Origin: Denitrificimonas caeni DSM 24390
GTDB taxonomy: Bacteria > Pseudomonadota > Gammaproteobacteria > Pseudomonadales > Pseudomonadaceae
NCBI RefSeq assembly: GCF_000421765.1
Contig: NZ_ATXQ01000010.1
Coordinates: forward strand, 1 to 64,000
Length of the DNA: 64,000 nucleotides
Direction: 5' to 3'
Of the stretch, positions 26,311 to 36,272 are shown piece by piece. The notes beneath the pieces are model-generated. The model was not told the DNA's origin. It saw only the letters and a program-made list of their open reading frames with translations, and searched no databases. Position numbers and translations under genes: made by a program. Every line of letters starts with the position of its first letter. The stretch's first letter is position 1.

Positions 26311-26344
26311 ATCCCGCCATTTTATGCACATAGAGTGGCGGGAT
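26311..26344. terminator. Probable two-way terminator
   Basis: ATCCCGCCA (26311-26319) pairs with TGGCGGGAT (26336-26344) across a 16-base loop, between the convergent pdxA and carbonic anhydrase genes. There is no strong T-run on the plus strand, so the role rests on GC-rich stem and position. Confidence 0.5.
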
Positions 26345-26357
26345 TGATTGGCTAAAA

Positions 26358-26996
26358 CTAATCGCGCTTACGTAAGCGGTACTGCGCAGGCACCTGATCA
26401 ATGCCTCTGATCGTTACATTCAAGTTCTTCCATAACCCGTCTTTAATGCCATAAACACAACCGTAGATCGACAATTTCTGACCACGATGCCAAGCATTCT
26501 GCACAATAGCGGTGTGACTGACATTGGCCACTTGTTCAATCGCATTGAGTTCGCATAAACGATCGACACGCTCTTCTTCTGTGGCCAGCATCGCCAACTC
26601 TTCATGATGCTCATAATGCAAGTCTCGAATACCGCGCAACCAAGCATCAGTTAAACCCACTTGTTTGTCTTGCATCGCTGCACGCACGCCACCACAGCCA
26701 TAGTGTCCAGTGACTAGAATATGTTTGACCTTCAGCACATCCACGGCGTACTGAATAACTGATAAACAGTTCAAATCAGTATGTAAAACCACGTTAGCCA
26801 CGTTGCGGTGCACAAACAAATCGCCCGGCAACATACCAACGATTTCATTGGCCGGTACTCGCGCATCTGAGCAGCCAATCCACAAGTATTCTGGTTCTTG
26901 CTGTTTCGCCAGTTTTTCAAAAAATGAGGGATCCTCTTCTTTGATTGACTCTGCCCAGCGGGCATTATTATCAAACAGCTCTTGTAATTCAGGCAT
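26358..26996 (-). CDS. can: Beta-carbonic anhydrase
   Basis: A 212-residue zinc enzyme interconverting CO2 and bicarbonate. The zinc ligands and dyad are visible: C42 and D44 in WIGCSDARVP, then H98 and C101 in GHYGCGGVRAAM. Length and sequence match the essential E. coli Can type. It may supply bicarbonate to carboxylases such as Ppc. It stands alone, upstream of a convergent terminator and 90 bases from the end of rimI. Confidence 0.95.
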   Translation of the reverse strand: MPELQELFDNNARWAESIKEEDPSFFEKLAKQQEPEYLWIGCSDARVPANEIVGMLPGDLFVHRNVANVVLHTDLNCLSVIQYAVDVLKVKHILVTGHYGCGGVRAAMQDKQVGLTDAWLRGIRDLHYEHHEELAMLATEEERVDRLCELNAIEQVANVSHTAIVQNAWHRGQKLSIYGCVYGIKDGLWKNLNVTIRGIDQVPAQYRLRKRD

Positions 26997-27085
26997 AGGT
27001 TCCTCTGCTAGCTCTTGTTACAGATTATAAACATCCGAGGTGGGACAAAACCCAAGCCGGAGCAGTCACATTTTTTTCACGCTTG

Positions 27086-27544
27086 TTAGTCATCAGAAAA
27101 CAACGTGCAAGCCATTACCAGCGCATCTTCATGGCCGTCATTAGTTGGATAATAGTCCCGACGTCGACCTATTTCATTGAAGCCAAAACGCTCATACAAA
27201 CCGTAGGCGGACAGATTAGACGCGCGCACTTCCAAAAAGCACTCAACGCAGCCACGCTGACTCGCACGCTGCATTAAATGCTCCAACAACTGTAGCCCTA
27301 AACCCTTACCTTGTTGTTCTACGGCAATGGCAATATTAAGCAAATGCGCTTCGTCGACAATCTGACTGATCACACCATGACCGACATGCTGATCGTCCAA
27401 ATACATCATCCAGCACTCATAGCTGGTTAATGCATCAAGGTACAACGCGCGCGTCCACGGATGGGAGAAGGCATGCTGCTCTAACGCAACAACGCGGTCC
27501 AAATCGTCCGCTTGCATCGGTCTAAACTGTACGCGATCAGTCAT
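27086..27544 (-). CDS. rimI: Ribosomal protein S18-alanine N-acetyltransferase
   Basis: A 152-residue GNAT acetyltransferase that acetylates the N-terminal alanine of S18. The acetyl-CoA loop is EQQGKGLGLQLLEHLM (Q/RxxGxG/A type) and the C-terminal YxxxGF motif is LYERFGFNEIGRRRDYY. The ATG at 27544 (MTDRVQF) is chosen; the frame is open 17 codons further, inside the upstream gene. It overlaps that gene by 8 bases, the holD-rimI arrangement known from E. coli. Confidence 0.93.
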   Translation of the reverse strand: MTDRVQFRPMQADDLDRVVALEQHAFSHPWTRALYLDALTSYECWMMYLDDQHVGHGVISQIVDEAHLLNIAIAVEQQGKGLGLQLLEHLMQRASQRGCVECFLEVRASNLSAYGLYERFGFNEIGRRRDYYPTNDGHEDALVMACTLFSDD

Positions 27545-28433
27545 TGACAGCCTGCCATAGCGAGCGCTCTTTGCACATACTGCGCCAAATATCACGTTTC
27601 AGTAATGGCTGCTCTAAGATGCTCTCTAAGCTGGGTAAGCTCCACAGTTGCGCGCCTTCAACAAAAGATTGCACAGAGTATAGATCTGCATCATCAGCAC
27701 TACTGGCAAAGCGCACGGCTTGTTTGCCTAATAACCAAATACATACAGCCGGCTTACTTTGTAATTCAACGGTTAGCAAATCCCGTACGCAAGCGCGCGC
27801 AGCCGCTGCATTTTGCTCATGTACTAAATTGCCTGAATGCAGCATCGGCCAAGTAATGGGCGCGGCTTGGCGCATAAAATCAGGCTGATCAGTAAGACCT
27901 GCTGCGCGCAGCATATCTTTGAGCAACTGATAATCCGGATCGCGGCTTTGAAAAGCCTCGCCAGTCGGCAAATCCACCAACAACAAGCAATTATCCGCGC
28001 GCAGCAATTGTAAGGCAAAACGTGGAATCGGCTCTGCCTGTACAACTGTAACCGCTGGTATTTCTTGCGCAGCAACTGCCTCAGGCACAACACTGGCAAC
28101 CACTGCAGGCCTTTGCGCCGTTTGCGTTAAGGCCATTTTATCCCGAATCGAAACCCATGCATCAGCACGCGGAGCAGTCGGAGTAGTTGGAGCAACGGCA
28201 ACTGTAGGAGCAACTGCCGCAGCAACACGAGGCGCAACAGACGGCTGAGCTACCACAGCAGGCTCTACGCCTGCAGCGACAGCCTTAACGCTGTGCCACC
28301 CCAGCAAGTAATCACGTGAGACGGCAGCGTTAACTAACTGCTGTCGAGGCAGCCAGACATCTAATTGCATCGCCTGCAACATGGCTTGACGGCGTACCTC
28401 TTGGTCATGCAGCAGATTCATCGCGCTGGTCAC
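27537..28433 (-). CDS. holD: Probable DNA polymerase III psi subunit (HolD-like, divergent)
   Basis: A 298-residue protein placed immediately before rimI, as holD is in E. coli; pseudomonads are known to have an enlarged, poorly conserved psi here. The N-terminus ([17 protein letters not shown], about residues 14-30) resembles the short psi segment that binds the clamp loader. An Ala/Val/Pro-rich linker spans about residues 55-125. A globular C-terminal part follows with [16 protein letters not shown] and [13 protein letters not shown]. The start is a GTG overlapping the leuA stop; an ATG at 28421 is an alternative. Function is inferred from position and N-terminal likeness only. Confidence 0.65.
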   Translation of the reverse strand: MTSAMNLLHDQEVRRQAMLQAMQLDVWLPRQQLVNAAVSRDYLLGWHSVKAVAAGVEPAVVAQPSVAPRVAAAVAPTVAVAPTTPTAPRADAWVSIRDKMALTQTAQRPAVVASVVPEAVAAQEIPAVTVVQAEPIPRFALQLLRADNCLLLVDLPTGEAFQSRDPDYQLLKDMLRAAGLTDQPDFMRQAAPITWPMLHSGNLVHEQNAAAARACVRDLLTVELQSKPAVCIWLLGKQAVRFASSADDADLYSVQSFVEGAQLWSLPSLESILEQPLLKRDIWRSMCKERSLWQAVND

Positions 28434-29980
28434 ACACCATCAACCTGTGGGTGCGCGCGAGCAGTTCCCACATGCATCAAGTTCAAGGCATTGAGATAAG
28501 CTTTGGCTGAAGCGATCACGATATCGGTATCCGCACCATTGCCATTGACAATACGGCCACCGCGTTCCAAACGCACCGTCACTTCACCTTGCGAGTCGGT
28601 ACCTTGAGTAATGGCGTTGACTGAATACAGCTGCAAGGTAGCGCCAGATTTCGCCACTTGCTCAATGGCTTTAAAGGTCGCATCGACAGGACCCGAACCT
28701 TGATCATCGGTCGCTACTTCAACACCATCAATATTGAGCACCAAATGCGCATGCGGTACTTCACCGGTTTTACTGGCCACTTCTAAGCTGACTAATTTAT
28801 ACAGTTCTGGTGCTTCTTCATTTAAAGTTTCTGAAACCAGCGCCTGCAAGTCTTCATCGAAAATTTCGTGTTTCTTATCGGCTAAATCTTTAAAGCGCGC
28901 AAAAGCTGCGTTGAGTTCTGTTTCGCTGGCTAACTCAATGCCCAACTCTAATAAGCGGCTGCGAAAAGCGCTGCGGCCTGAGTGTTTACCCATAACCATT
29001 TTATTGGCATGCCAGCCGACATCTTCTGCAGCCATAATTTCATAGGTTTCGCGGTGTTTAAGCACGCCATCTTGGTGAATCCCAGACTCGTGGGCAAAGG
29101 CGTTAGCACCAACAATGGCTTTATTGGGCTGCACAGGGAAACCTGTGATACCTGAAACCATGCGCGAGACGCTGAGGATATGCGGCGTATCAATATTGGT
29201 GTGCACGCCTAATAGGTCCTGGCGGGTTTTGATCGCCATGACGATTTCTTCCAGTGCGGCATTACCAGCACGCTCACCTAGACCGTTAATCGTACACTCA
29301 ACTTGACGTGCCCCAGCCACAACAGCCGCCAAAGAATTGGCTACGGCCAAACCTAAGTCGTTGTGACAGTGCACCGAGAAAATTGCTTTATCAGCGTTGG
29401 GTACCCGATTCATCAGTTGCCTGATGAGTTCGGCGTACTCATGAGGAATTGCATAACCGACCGTATCAGGGATATTAATGGTACGCGCACCAGCATCAAT
29501 CGCGGCCTCTACAATGCGGCAAAGGAAATCAATTTCAGAGCGACCGGCATCTTCACAAGAAAACTCAACATCAGAGCACAGGTTGCGAGCTTTTTTAATT
29601 GCACGCACTGCTTGCTCGACGACTTGATCAGGCTGCATGCGCAATTTGTGCTGCATATGAATCGGGCTGGTGGCTATAAAGGTGTGAATACGGCCAGAGT
29701 TAGCACCGGCTAAAGCTTCAGCGGCACGCTCAATATCGCCATCCAAGGCACGCGATAAACTACAGATGGTGCTGTCTTGAATGGTGTCAGCAATGGCTTT
29801 TACCGCATCAAAATCACCAGGGCTAGCAATCGCAAAACCAGCTTCAATCACATCGACACGCATGCGCTCAAGTGCTTTAGCAATGCGCAGCTTTTCTTCT
29901 TTGGTCATCGAAGCGCCAGGGCTTTGCTCACCATCCCGCAAAGTGGTATCAAAAATAATAACGCGATCACTGCTGCTCAT
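28430..29980 (-). CDS. leuA: 2-isopropylmalate synthase, type 1
   Basis: A 516-residue enzyme that condenses acetyl-CoA with 2-oxoisovalerate, the first step of leucine synthesis. The catalytic domain opens with [15 protein letters not shown] and carries the metal ligands HCHNDLG. The C-terminal part (from about residue 390) is the LeuA dimer domain for leucine feedback. The length and N-terminus are those of the E. coli-type enzyme, unlike the roughly 556-residue type 2 form I recall for P. aeruginosa. AGGAGA precedes the start. It is followed by the psi-like gene with a four-base overlap. Confidence 0.95.
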   Translation of the reverse strand: MSSSDRVIIFDTTLRDGEQSPGASMTKEEKLRIAKALERMRVDVIEAGFAIASPGDFDAVKAIADTIQDSTICSLSRALDGDIERAAEALAGANSGRIHTFIATSPIHMQHKLRMQPDQVVEQAVRAIKKARNLCSDVEFSCEDAGRSEIDFLCRIVEAAIDAGARTINIPDTVGYAIPHEYAELIRQLMNRVPNADKAIFSVHCHNDLGLAVANSLAAVVAGARQVECTINGLGERAGNAALEEIVMAIKTRQDLLGVHTNIDTPHILSVSRMVSGITGFPVQPNKAIVGANAFAHESGIHQDGVLKHRETYEIMAAEDVGWHANKMVMGKHSGRSAFRSRLLELGIELASETELNAAFARFKDLADKKHEIFDEDLQALVSETLNEEAPELYKLVSLEVASKTGEVPHAHLVLNIDGVEVATDDQGSGPVDATFKAIEQVAKSGATLQLYSVNAITQGTDSQGEVTVRLERGGRIVNGNGADTDIVIASAKAYLNALNLMHVGTARAHPQVDGV

Positions 29981-30047
29981 TGTCTTCTCCTGAAGGCTGC
30001 TGCACGGTTAAGGGCAGTAAAAACTCTAGTCTTGCGTGATTTTTATA

Positions 30048-30081
30048 GTCACTAAGACATTTGATAAAATTTCTTAGTGAC
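30048..30081. promoter_or_regulatory. Inverted repeat upstream of leuA
   Basis: GTCACTAAGA (30048-30057) is repeated as its exact complement at 30072-30081 with a 14-base gap. On the minus strand TATAAA (complement at 30042-30047) adjoins it and could be a -10 for leuA, with no good -35, so the repeat may be an operator. It could instead be a weak terminator for waaA, but no T-run follows. Confidence 0.4.
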
Positions 30082-30172
30082 AGATTAATACCCAGCACTG
30101 CTCAGGTCTAGCTGCAATTCGTAGTACAACTCTAAGCCCTCCGGCAGCTCACCTAAACACAGCGCAGCAGGT

Positions 30173-31450
30173 TTATTGATCTGCGATTAGCTGTGCTTGG
30201 ATAATATCCAAAAGTCGCTGCAATGCGCCTTGGTTACGCTGTAAAACCTGTTGCGCGGCACGGCACATTTTTTCTGTATGTGAGTGGCTGGTCCATAAGC
30301 GCGACACTGCTTGCGCCAGCTGCGAACTATCGGCGACTGTTTGCAAACCACCTGCTTCGAGCAATTGCTCGGCAATCTCTAAAAAATTGAAATAATGCAG
30401 GCCGGTCAGCGTTGGTTTAGCTAAAGCCACTGGCTCCAACATATTGTGTCCGCCATGCTTAATTAAGCTACCGCCCACCAGTGCGACATCGGCCAGTGCA
30501 TAGAGAAACATCAACTCCCCCATGGTGTCACCAAGTAATACCTGTTGTTCTGCAGTGACTAACGCACCAGTGGAGCGACGCTGCACGCGCATGCCTTGCT
30601 CGATGCATAAGGCATACACAGACTCAAAACGCTCAGGATGGCGTGGCACTAGAATCAATAAAGCTTTAGGAAAGAGCCTGAGTAATTGTTGATGCGCGGC
30701 TAAAATCAGAGCGTCTTCACCCTCGTGGGTACTGGCAGCAATCCAAATCGGACGCTGACTGGCCTGCCATTGCTCGCGCAGTGTCTGCGCCTGCTCGGGT
30801 AAGCCCTCGGCGACTTGCTGATCATATTTAATCGAACCGGTCACCTTGACCGTTTCGGCTCGTGCTCCCAGTTCAATAAAACGCTGGGCTTCAATTGCAC
30901 TCTGCACAGCAAGCGCGCTGATCTGCTTGAGCATCGGAGCGACCAGTTTTGGAAAGCGCCCATAACCGCGCGCCGAACGCTCGGATAAACGACCATTGGC
31001 CAACACGACTGGAATATTTAAACGCGTACACTGATTAATATGGTTCGGCCACAGCTCAGTTTCCATAACAATCGCTAAACGCGGCTGTAAACGCTGCAAA
31101 AACCTTCTAGAAGCGAGCGGTAAATCGTAAGGCAAATAACAATGCTGTACGCTATCACCAAACATACTTTGAATGCGCTCAGAGCCGGTCGGCGTCATGC
31201 AGGTCACAGTAATCGGTAAATCGGGATACTGCTGCTGCAGCGCTTTAACCACAGGTGCAGCGGCAATGCTTTCACCGACTGACACCGCATGCAGCCAAAT
31301 ACCACCCGGCTTGAACTCAGGCAAAGTTAAAGCAAAGCGCTCGCCAATGCGTTTAGCATAAGCCGGTGCTTTTCTGGAACGCAGCCACAAGCGCACGGCA
31401 ATCACCGGCACAGCGAGATATAGCAGCAAGGTATATAGAGTTCTATTCAT
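30173..31450 (-). CDS. waaA: 3-deoxy-D-manno-octulosonic acid transferase
   Basis: A 425-residue inner-membrane glycosyltransferase that adds Kdo to lipid A. A single N-terminal membrane anchor (LYTLLLYLAVPVIAVRLWL) precedes the GT-B fold. The catalytic glutamate region is GGIWLHAVSVGES and the acidic METELWPN motif follows. Near the C-terminus come GGSLIKHGGHNMLEP and related nucleotide-binding words. The ATG at 31450 (MNRTLY) is preferred over an open 19-codon extension that runs into the divergent promoter region. Confidence 0.95.
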   Translation of the reverse strand: MNRTLYTLLLYLAVPVIAVRLWLRSRKAPAYAKRIGERFALTLPEFKPGGIWLHAVSVGESIAAAPVVKALQQQYPDLPITVTCMTPTGSERIQSMFGDSVQHCYLPYDLPLASRRFLQRLQPRLAIVMETELWPNHINQCTRLNIPVVLANGRLSERSARGYGRFPKLVAPMLKQISALAVQSAIEAQRFIELGARAETVKVTGSIKYDQQVAEGLPEQAQTLREQWQASQRPIWIAASTHEGEDALILAAHQQLLRLFPKALLILVPRHPERFESVYALCIEQGMRVQRRSTGALVTAEQQVLLGDTMGELMFLYALADVALVGGSLIKHGGHNMLEPVALAKPTLTGLHYFNFLEIAEQLLEAGGLQTVADSSQLAQAVSRLWTSHSHTEKMCRAAQQVLQRNQGALQRLLDIIQAQLIADQ

Positions 31451-31529
31451 AGCAGCAAAGTTTAGCAAAGGCGCAGCGATAATGCTGCGCTCGGTTATAC
31501 TGCTCACTTATTTTTTGCGAGAGGCGCTT

Positions 31530-32714
31530 ATGTCACTCACCTTAAACACTGACATTGCCATCATCGGCGGCGGCATTGCCGGGCTCTGGCTCAACGCGCA
31601 ATTGCGCCAACAGGGCTTTAATACACTGCTGATTGAGCACAACACGCTGGGCGGCGGGCAGTCTGTGAAGTCGCAAGGCATCATTCATGGTGGCGCTAAA
31701 TATGCGCTACATGGTGCCCTGACCGGCTCATCAGAAGCCATTGCCGATATGCCGGAACGCTGGCGCAAGGCGCTACAGGGCGAAGGCGAACTGGATTTGC
31801 GTGGTGTGCGTTTATTATCCAACGCGCACTATCTCTGGTCACCAGGTTCGATTGCCGGCAATCTGACCAGCTTTTTTGCCAGCAAAGCGATGCGTGGTCG
31901 GGTTGATCAAGTGAAGGGTCAACAGCTACCAGCCGCTTTGCAACATAAAGACTTTAAAGGCCGCGTCTATCGCCTGGCTGAGTTGGTGCTAGACGTACCC
32001 AGTCTAGTGCAGCGTTTAGCCGACTTGGCTGGCGATAGCCTCTTGTATGCGCAAAAAATCACCCCACGCTACGACAATCAGCAATTAGTTGGCGTGCAAG
32101 CGGATGACTACAGCATCAACGCGCAGCGCGTGGTGTTTTGTGCTGGCAGCGGCAACCAAGACTTACTGCAAGCCTTTGCCCTAAGTAAACCAGAACAACA
32201 GCTGCGACCCTTACATATGGTTATGGCCAAAGGCCCAGCACTATTACCTTTATATGCACACTGCCTCGGTGGCGGCAGCAAACCACGGATCACAGTGACC
32301 ACCCATCCTGCAGCCGATGGCCAGTGGGTTTGGTACTTAGGCGGTAATCTTGCCGAAGCTGAAGGCGTGGCACGTTCTGAGCAGCAACAGATTGCAGCGG
32401 CACAAGCCGAGGTGGCGCAATTACTGCCTTGGGTGAATCAAGAGGCCACGCAATGGGCGACTTTGCGTGTCGATCGTGCTGAACCCGTTCAATCTGGACT
32501 CGCGCGCCCCGATAACGCCTTTGTCACTGAGCAAGGTTCATTACTAGTGGGTTGGCCAACTAAGCTCGCGTTGGCGCCTGATTTTAGCGATCGCATTTGT
32601 AAAATTTTAGCGTGCGACGGCATTAAACCCGGCGCGGCACAAAGCTATGCAGGCTTACCGCGCCCCGCTGTGGCACAACCTGCTTGGGAGACTTTATTTA
32701 ATGACCCTGCATGA
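31530..32714 (+). CDS. FAD-dependent oxidoreductase
   Basis: A 394-residue protein of the DAO/glycine-oxidase-like group. The N-terminal dinucleotide-binding motif is DIAIIGGGIAGLWLNAQL, with a later FAD-contacting segment RVVFCAGSGNQDLL. The substrate is unknown. Divergent from waaA (79 bases) and coupled by a 14-base overlap to an aldo/keto reductase gene, the same order as around waaA in P. aeruginosa. The ATG at 31530 follows GAGAGG and is preferred to the upstream open frame. Confidence 0.85.
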   Translation: MSLTLNTDIAIIGGGIAGLWLNAQLRQQGFNTLLIEHNTLGGGQSVKSQGIIHGGAKYALHGALTGSSEAIADMPERWRKALQGEGELDLRGVRLLSNAHYLWSPGSIAGNLTSFFASKAMRGRVDQVKGQQLPAALQHKDFKGRVYRLAELVLDVPSLVQRLADLAGDSLLYAQKITPRYDNQQLVGVQADDYSINAQRVVFCAGSGNQDLLQAFALSKPEQQLRPLHMVMAKGPALLPLYAHCLGGGSKPRITVTTHPAADGQWVWYLGGNLAEAEGVARSEQQQIAAAQAEVAQLLPWVNQEATQWATLRVDRAEPVQSGLARPDNAFVTEQGSLLVGWPTKLALAPDFSDRICKILACDGIKPGAAQSYAGLPRPAVAQPAWETLFNDPA

Positions 32715-33507
32715 TTTTCATCGTCCACTGGGCAGTACTGGCTTTAATGTTTCACCGCTGGGGTTAGGCACGGTCAAACTTGGTCGTGATCAAGGGGTTA
32801 AATACCCCAATGGTTTTACCATCCCTGACGACCAGCAAGCCCTAGCACTGATCAATCAAGCTCGCGACTTGGGGATTAATTTGCTGGATACCGCACCGGC
32901 GTATGGTATTAGCGAAGAGCGCCTGGGCTACTTACTGCAAGGTCAGCGCGATGACTGGGTAATTGTTAGCAAGGTCGGCGAAGAGTTTATCGAAGGTGAG
33001 TCAGCCTTTGATTTTTCTGCAGCGCACACGCGTTTCTCAGTAGATCGCAGCCTGAAACGTTTGCGTACTGATCATATTGAGTTGGTTTTAGTGCACTCCA
33101 ATGGCGATGATGTGGCTATTTTGCAACATGAAGAAGTCTACGACACGCTCGCTGCACTTAAGCAGGAAGGCAAAATTGGCGGTTTCGGTTTTTCTGGAAA
33201 AACCTCAGAAGGCGGCATACTCGCGCTGGAGCAAGGTGACTGCGCAATGGTCACCTACAACCTTAATGAGCGCGATGAGTTGCCCGTTATCGACTATGCC
33301 GGCCAGCACAACAAAGGCATTCTGATTAAGAAAGCCTTAGCCAGTGGGCACGTTTGCTTAGCCAATGGAATTGATCCTGTGCAGGCCAGTTTTGCGATGA
33401 TCTTTGCTCACGCTGCAGTGGCCAGCGCCATCGTTGGCACCATCACTCCTAAGCACTTACAGAGTAATGTTGAGTGCATCGCTAATATTCTGCATGGTCA
33501 AGGCTAA
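32701..33507 (+). CDS. Aldo/keto reductase family protein
   Basis: A 268-residue NADPH-dependent oxidoreductase of the TIM-barrel AKR superfamily. The catalytic tetrad is visible: D and Y in LLDTAPAYGISEERLG, K in WVIVSKVGEE and H in ELVLVHSNG. The physiological substrate is unknown. It starts inside the last codons of the FAD oxidoreductase, so the two are probably translated together and may act on related metabolites. Confidence 0.9.
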   Translation: MTLHDFHRPLGSTGFNVSPLGLGTVKLGRDQGVKYPNGFTIPDDQQALALINQARDLGINLLDTAPAYGISEERLGYLLQGQRDDWVIVSKVGEEFIEGESAFDFSAAHTRFSVDRSLKRLRTDHIELVLVHSNGDDVAILQHEEVYDTLAALKQEGKIGGFGFSGKTSEGGILALEQGDCAMVTYNLNERDELPVIDYAGQHNKGILIKKALASGHVCLANGIDPVQASFAMIFAHAAVASAIVGTITPKHLQSNVECIANILHGQG

Positions 33508-33514
33508 AAACGAA

Positions 33515-33558
33515 ACCGCTGCGCTCGTCCTGCACCGACATTGCAGCGGTCATTTTTC
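33515..33558 (+). terminator. Rho-independent terminator
   Basis: ACCGCTGC (33515-33522) pairs with GCAGCGGT (33543-33550), followed by CATTTTTC. It lies just after the aldo/keto reductase gene and before the convergent end of hldE. Confidence 0.6.
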
Positions 33559-33563
33559 ACGCT

Positions 33564-34985
33564 TTATTTACTTCGGATTTTTTCCACAATGGCTGTGGTT
33601 GAACTGTTTTCTACTAAGCCCAACACCCGCACCTCACCGCCATAGGCGTAGACCAACTCGGCTCCAACCACCTGATCAACACCGTAATCACCGCCTTTAA
33701 CCAAAATATCGGGTTTGAGCAAAGTAATCAGGCTTTCTGGTGTGTCTTCACTGAAGCTCACCACCCAGTCCACAGCACCCAAACCAGCGAGTACTGCCAT
33801 CCGGCGATCCACTGAGTTAATCGGCCGTCCAGGGCCTTTCAAGCGCGTGACCGAGGCATCACCATTCACCGCCACAATTAAACGGTCGCCTTGCTCGCGG
33901 GCTTGCTCTAAATAACTGACATGCCCGGCATGCAAAATATCAAAACAACCGTTAGTAAACACCACTCGTTCGCCTTGCGCACGCGCATCTTCAACGGCAG
34001 CTTGTAACTGTTGCAAACTGAGCACACCGCGCTCAGCACCATCTTCGCGCTGTAAAGCACGACGTAACTCAGGTGCACTGATGGTCGCTGTACCGAGTTT
34101 ACCTACCACAATACCTGCGGCCAGATTGGCTAACGTCATCGCTTGCTCTAGGCTCTCACCAGCTGCTAACGCAGCCGCCATGGTAGAAATCACGGTATCG
34201 CCAGCACCGGTAACATCAAAGACTTCGCGCGCACGTGCCGGCAAATGCACCGCTGGAACGCCTTTGCGTAACAACGTCATACCTTGCTCACCACGGGTAA
34301 TCAGTAACGCTTCCAGCTCCAACTCCTCAAGCATCACAGCACCACGCTGCATTAACTGCGCTTCATCGGCGCAATGCCCAACTACCGCCTCAAACTCAGC
34401 TAAGTTCGGCGTTATTAAAGTCGCACCACGGTAAATAGAAAAGTCTGTACCTTTAGGATCGGCTAACACGGCAACACCGCGCTGCTTAGCAAGGCCTAAC
34501 AAAGCTTGATGATTGAGCAATGTGCCTTTGCCATAATCCGATAAAATCATCACTTTGACGCCATCTAAAACAGCTTCAACCTGGGCCAATAAAGCCTCGG
34601 CATCGGTGTTAAAGCGCTCTTCAAAATCCATCCGTAACAATTGCTGCTGACGACTCATAGCGCGCAACTTCACAATGGTGGGCTGGCCACTAATACGCTG
34701 AAAATGTGTTTGTACACCCACCGAGTGCAACTGTTCAGTTAAAGCATCAGCCGCTTCATCAGCGCCGGTAACGCCAATCAATTCCACAGGCGCACCTAAA
34801 GCGGCAATATTTAACGCAACGTTCGCAGCACCACCGGGGCGGTCTTCAGTACGGGTCACTTTTACCACCGGCACCGGCGCTTCTGGAGAAATACGCGTGG
34901 TGCTGCCGTACCAGTAGCGATCCAGCATGACATCACCCACCACCAACACTGGGGCTTGGGCAAACGCTGGTAATGGTGATTTCAT
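33564..34985 (-). CDS. hldE: Bifunctional heptose-7-phosphate kinase / heptose-1-phosphate adenylyltransferase
   Basis: A 473-residue enzyme carrying out two steps to ADP-heptose for the LPS inner core. The N-terminal PfkB-type kinase domain (about residues 1-320) has [14 protein letters not shown] and the catalytic [14 protein letters not shown]. The C-terminal nucleotidyltransferase domain (about 340-473) has [16 protein letters not shown], including the HxGH motif. The start at 34985 (MKSPLPAF) matches the usual length. It is downstream of lrgA-lrgB, 48 bases after the lrgB stop, and functionally belongs with waaA nearby. Confidence 0.96.
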   Translation of the reverse strand: MKSPLPAFAQAPVLVVGDVMLDRYWYGSTTRISPEAPVPVVKVTRTEDRPGGAANVALNIAALGAPVELIGVTGADEAADALTEQLHSVGVQTHFQRISGQPTIVKLRAMSRQQQLLRMDFEERFNTDAEALLAQVEAVLDGVKVMILSDYGKGTLLNHQALLGLAKQRGVAVLADPKGTDFSIYRGATLITPNLAEFEAVVGHCADEAQLMQRGAVMLEELELEALLITRGEQGMTLLRKGVPAVHLPARAREVFDVTGAGDTVISTMAAALAAGESLEQAMTLANLAAGIVVGKLGTATISAPELRRALQREDGAERGVLSLQQLQAAVEDARAQGERVVFTNGCFDILHAGHVSYLEQAREQGDRLIVAVNGDASVTRLKGPGRPINSVDRRMAVLAGLGAVDWVVSFSEDTPESLITLLKPDILVKGGDYGVDQVVGAELVYAYGGEVRVLGLVENSSTTAIVEKIRSK

Positions 34986-35033
34986 AATAGCTTCAACCTT
35001 AGATAATTTTTGCCAATCATAACATGCCAAACC

Positions 35034-35750
35034 TTAAGCAATCAGCGCTACCGCTAACGGCATCAACACAGCAGTCAGCACACCCATGATACTCATCGCT
35101 AATGCAGCAAAGGCGCCCGCCTCCTCGCTTTCCTGCAAAGCCCGCGCGGTACCCACAGCATGCGCGACAATACCCAACGCCATACCTTGTGCTGCTGGGC
35201 TGTTGATACGAAATACACGCAGCACCTCAACCCCGAGCATGGCACCGAGGACTCCAGTAATCATCACGAATACAGCTGCCAACGAAGCCGCACCACCGAT
35301 CTCTTCGGCGACTAACATAGCAATAGGCGTGGTGACTGATTTTGGCGCAATAGTTTTTAAAATTAACGTTTCAGCACCAAACATCCAAGCCAAAGCGACA
35401 CCCAATACGGTGGCAAATAAACCTCCTACGAAAAGAGTAATCAGCGTTGGCCATAAAACTTGACGCACGCGGCGCATATTCAAATATAGAGGCACCGCCA
35501 ACGCCACAGTGGCTGGACCTAGCATCAGGGTCAGCAGTTGCGCACCTTGCTTATAGTCAGCGTAGTCAATATCCAACACTAGTAGCGTGGCAATCAGTAT
35601 GACCATGGAGACGAGAACTGGCTGAAAAATCATCCAGCGGGTTTTCTCATAGAGAAATAAAGCGAGTTGATAGACGCCCAAGGTTAAACCAAAGGCAAAT
35701 AAAGGATGTTCTATCACCGCATCAAGCGCTGCCTGCCATTCTAAATTCAT
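35034..35750 (-). CDS. lrgB: LrgB/CidB-family membrane protein
   Basis: A 238-residue polytopic inner-membrane protein of the LrgB family. Typical words are TLILKTIAPKSVTTPIAM and GMALGIVAHAVGTARAL. The family works with LrgA-like partners and has been tied to control of murein hydrolases and to small-molecule export. Its start overlaps the end of the LrgA gene by four bases. The symbol is by family, not proven function. Confidence 0.85.
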   Translation of the reverse strand: MNLEWQAALDAVIEHPLFAFGLTLGVYQLALFLYEKTRWMIFQPVLVSMVILIATLLVLDIDYADYKQGAQLLTLMLGPATVALAVPLYLNMRRVRQVLWPTLITLFVGGLFATVLGVALAWMFGAETLILKTIAPKSVTTPIAMLVAEEIGGAASLAAVFVMITGVLGAMLGVEVLRVFRINSPAAQGMALGIVAHAVGTARALQESEEAGAFAALAMSIMGVLTAVLMPLAVALIA

Positions 35751-36109
35751 GATTTATCCTTAGCGCGAGCTTGACGATTCACCAATAACTGCATCAACCA
35801 ACCAATAAATAGCAAAGAAACTAATAAGGAGATGACTAACGCGCCAATAATCGCCCACAAGTCCGCTTTGATATCGCTCATATGCACAATCACCCCTACT
35901 GCAGGCGGCACCAGCAACAGTGGCAAATAGCGTAACACGCTGGTTGCGGCCTCATTGAGCGGCTCATTGACACGACCCTGTAGCAACAAATAAATGAACA
36001 GCAACACCAAACCTATAATTGGTCCTGGCAAGACAGGGAAAAAAAGCACATTCAACGCTGTCCCCACCAACTGAAACACTACCAGCCAACTCAGTCCTCG
36101 CAGTAACAT
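35747..36109 (-). CDS. lrgA: LrgA/CidA-family holin-like membrane protein
   Basis: A 120-residue protein with four hydrophobic helices and the family signature FFPVLPGPIIGLVLLFIYLL. It forms a conserved pair with LrgB. In P. aeruginosa a similar pair lies next to the PhaJ4 hydratase gene, as here, with the hydratase divergent across 163 bases. Confidence 0.85.
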   Translation of the reverse strand: MLLRGLSWLVVFQLVGTALNVLFFPVLPGPIIGLVLLFIYLLLQGRVNEPLNEAATSVLRYLPLLLVPPAVGVIVHMSDIKADLWAIIGALVISLLVSLLFIGWLMQLLVNRQARAKDKS

Positions 36110-36272
36110 TGCTTACTCCAGTAATTTGCAAAATGGCGCACAGTATACGGTTATCCAGTCTTTAAAATAAACGCGCTTGACCTAGTCATGTAGTTTTAGG
36201 ATGATCCGAGCAAGGCAAAACAGCCTCATACAACAACAACAATAATAATTAGCTTCCCTAAAGGAGGAGCGC

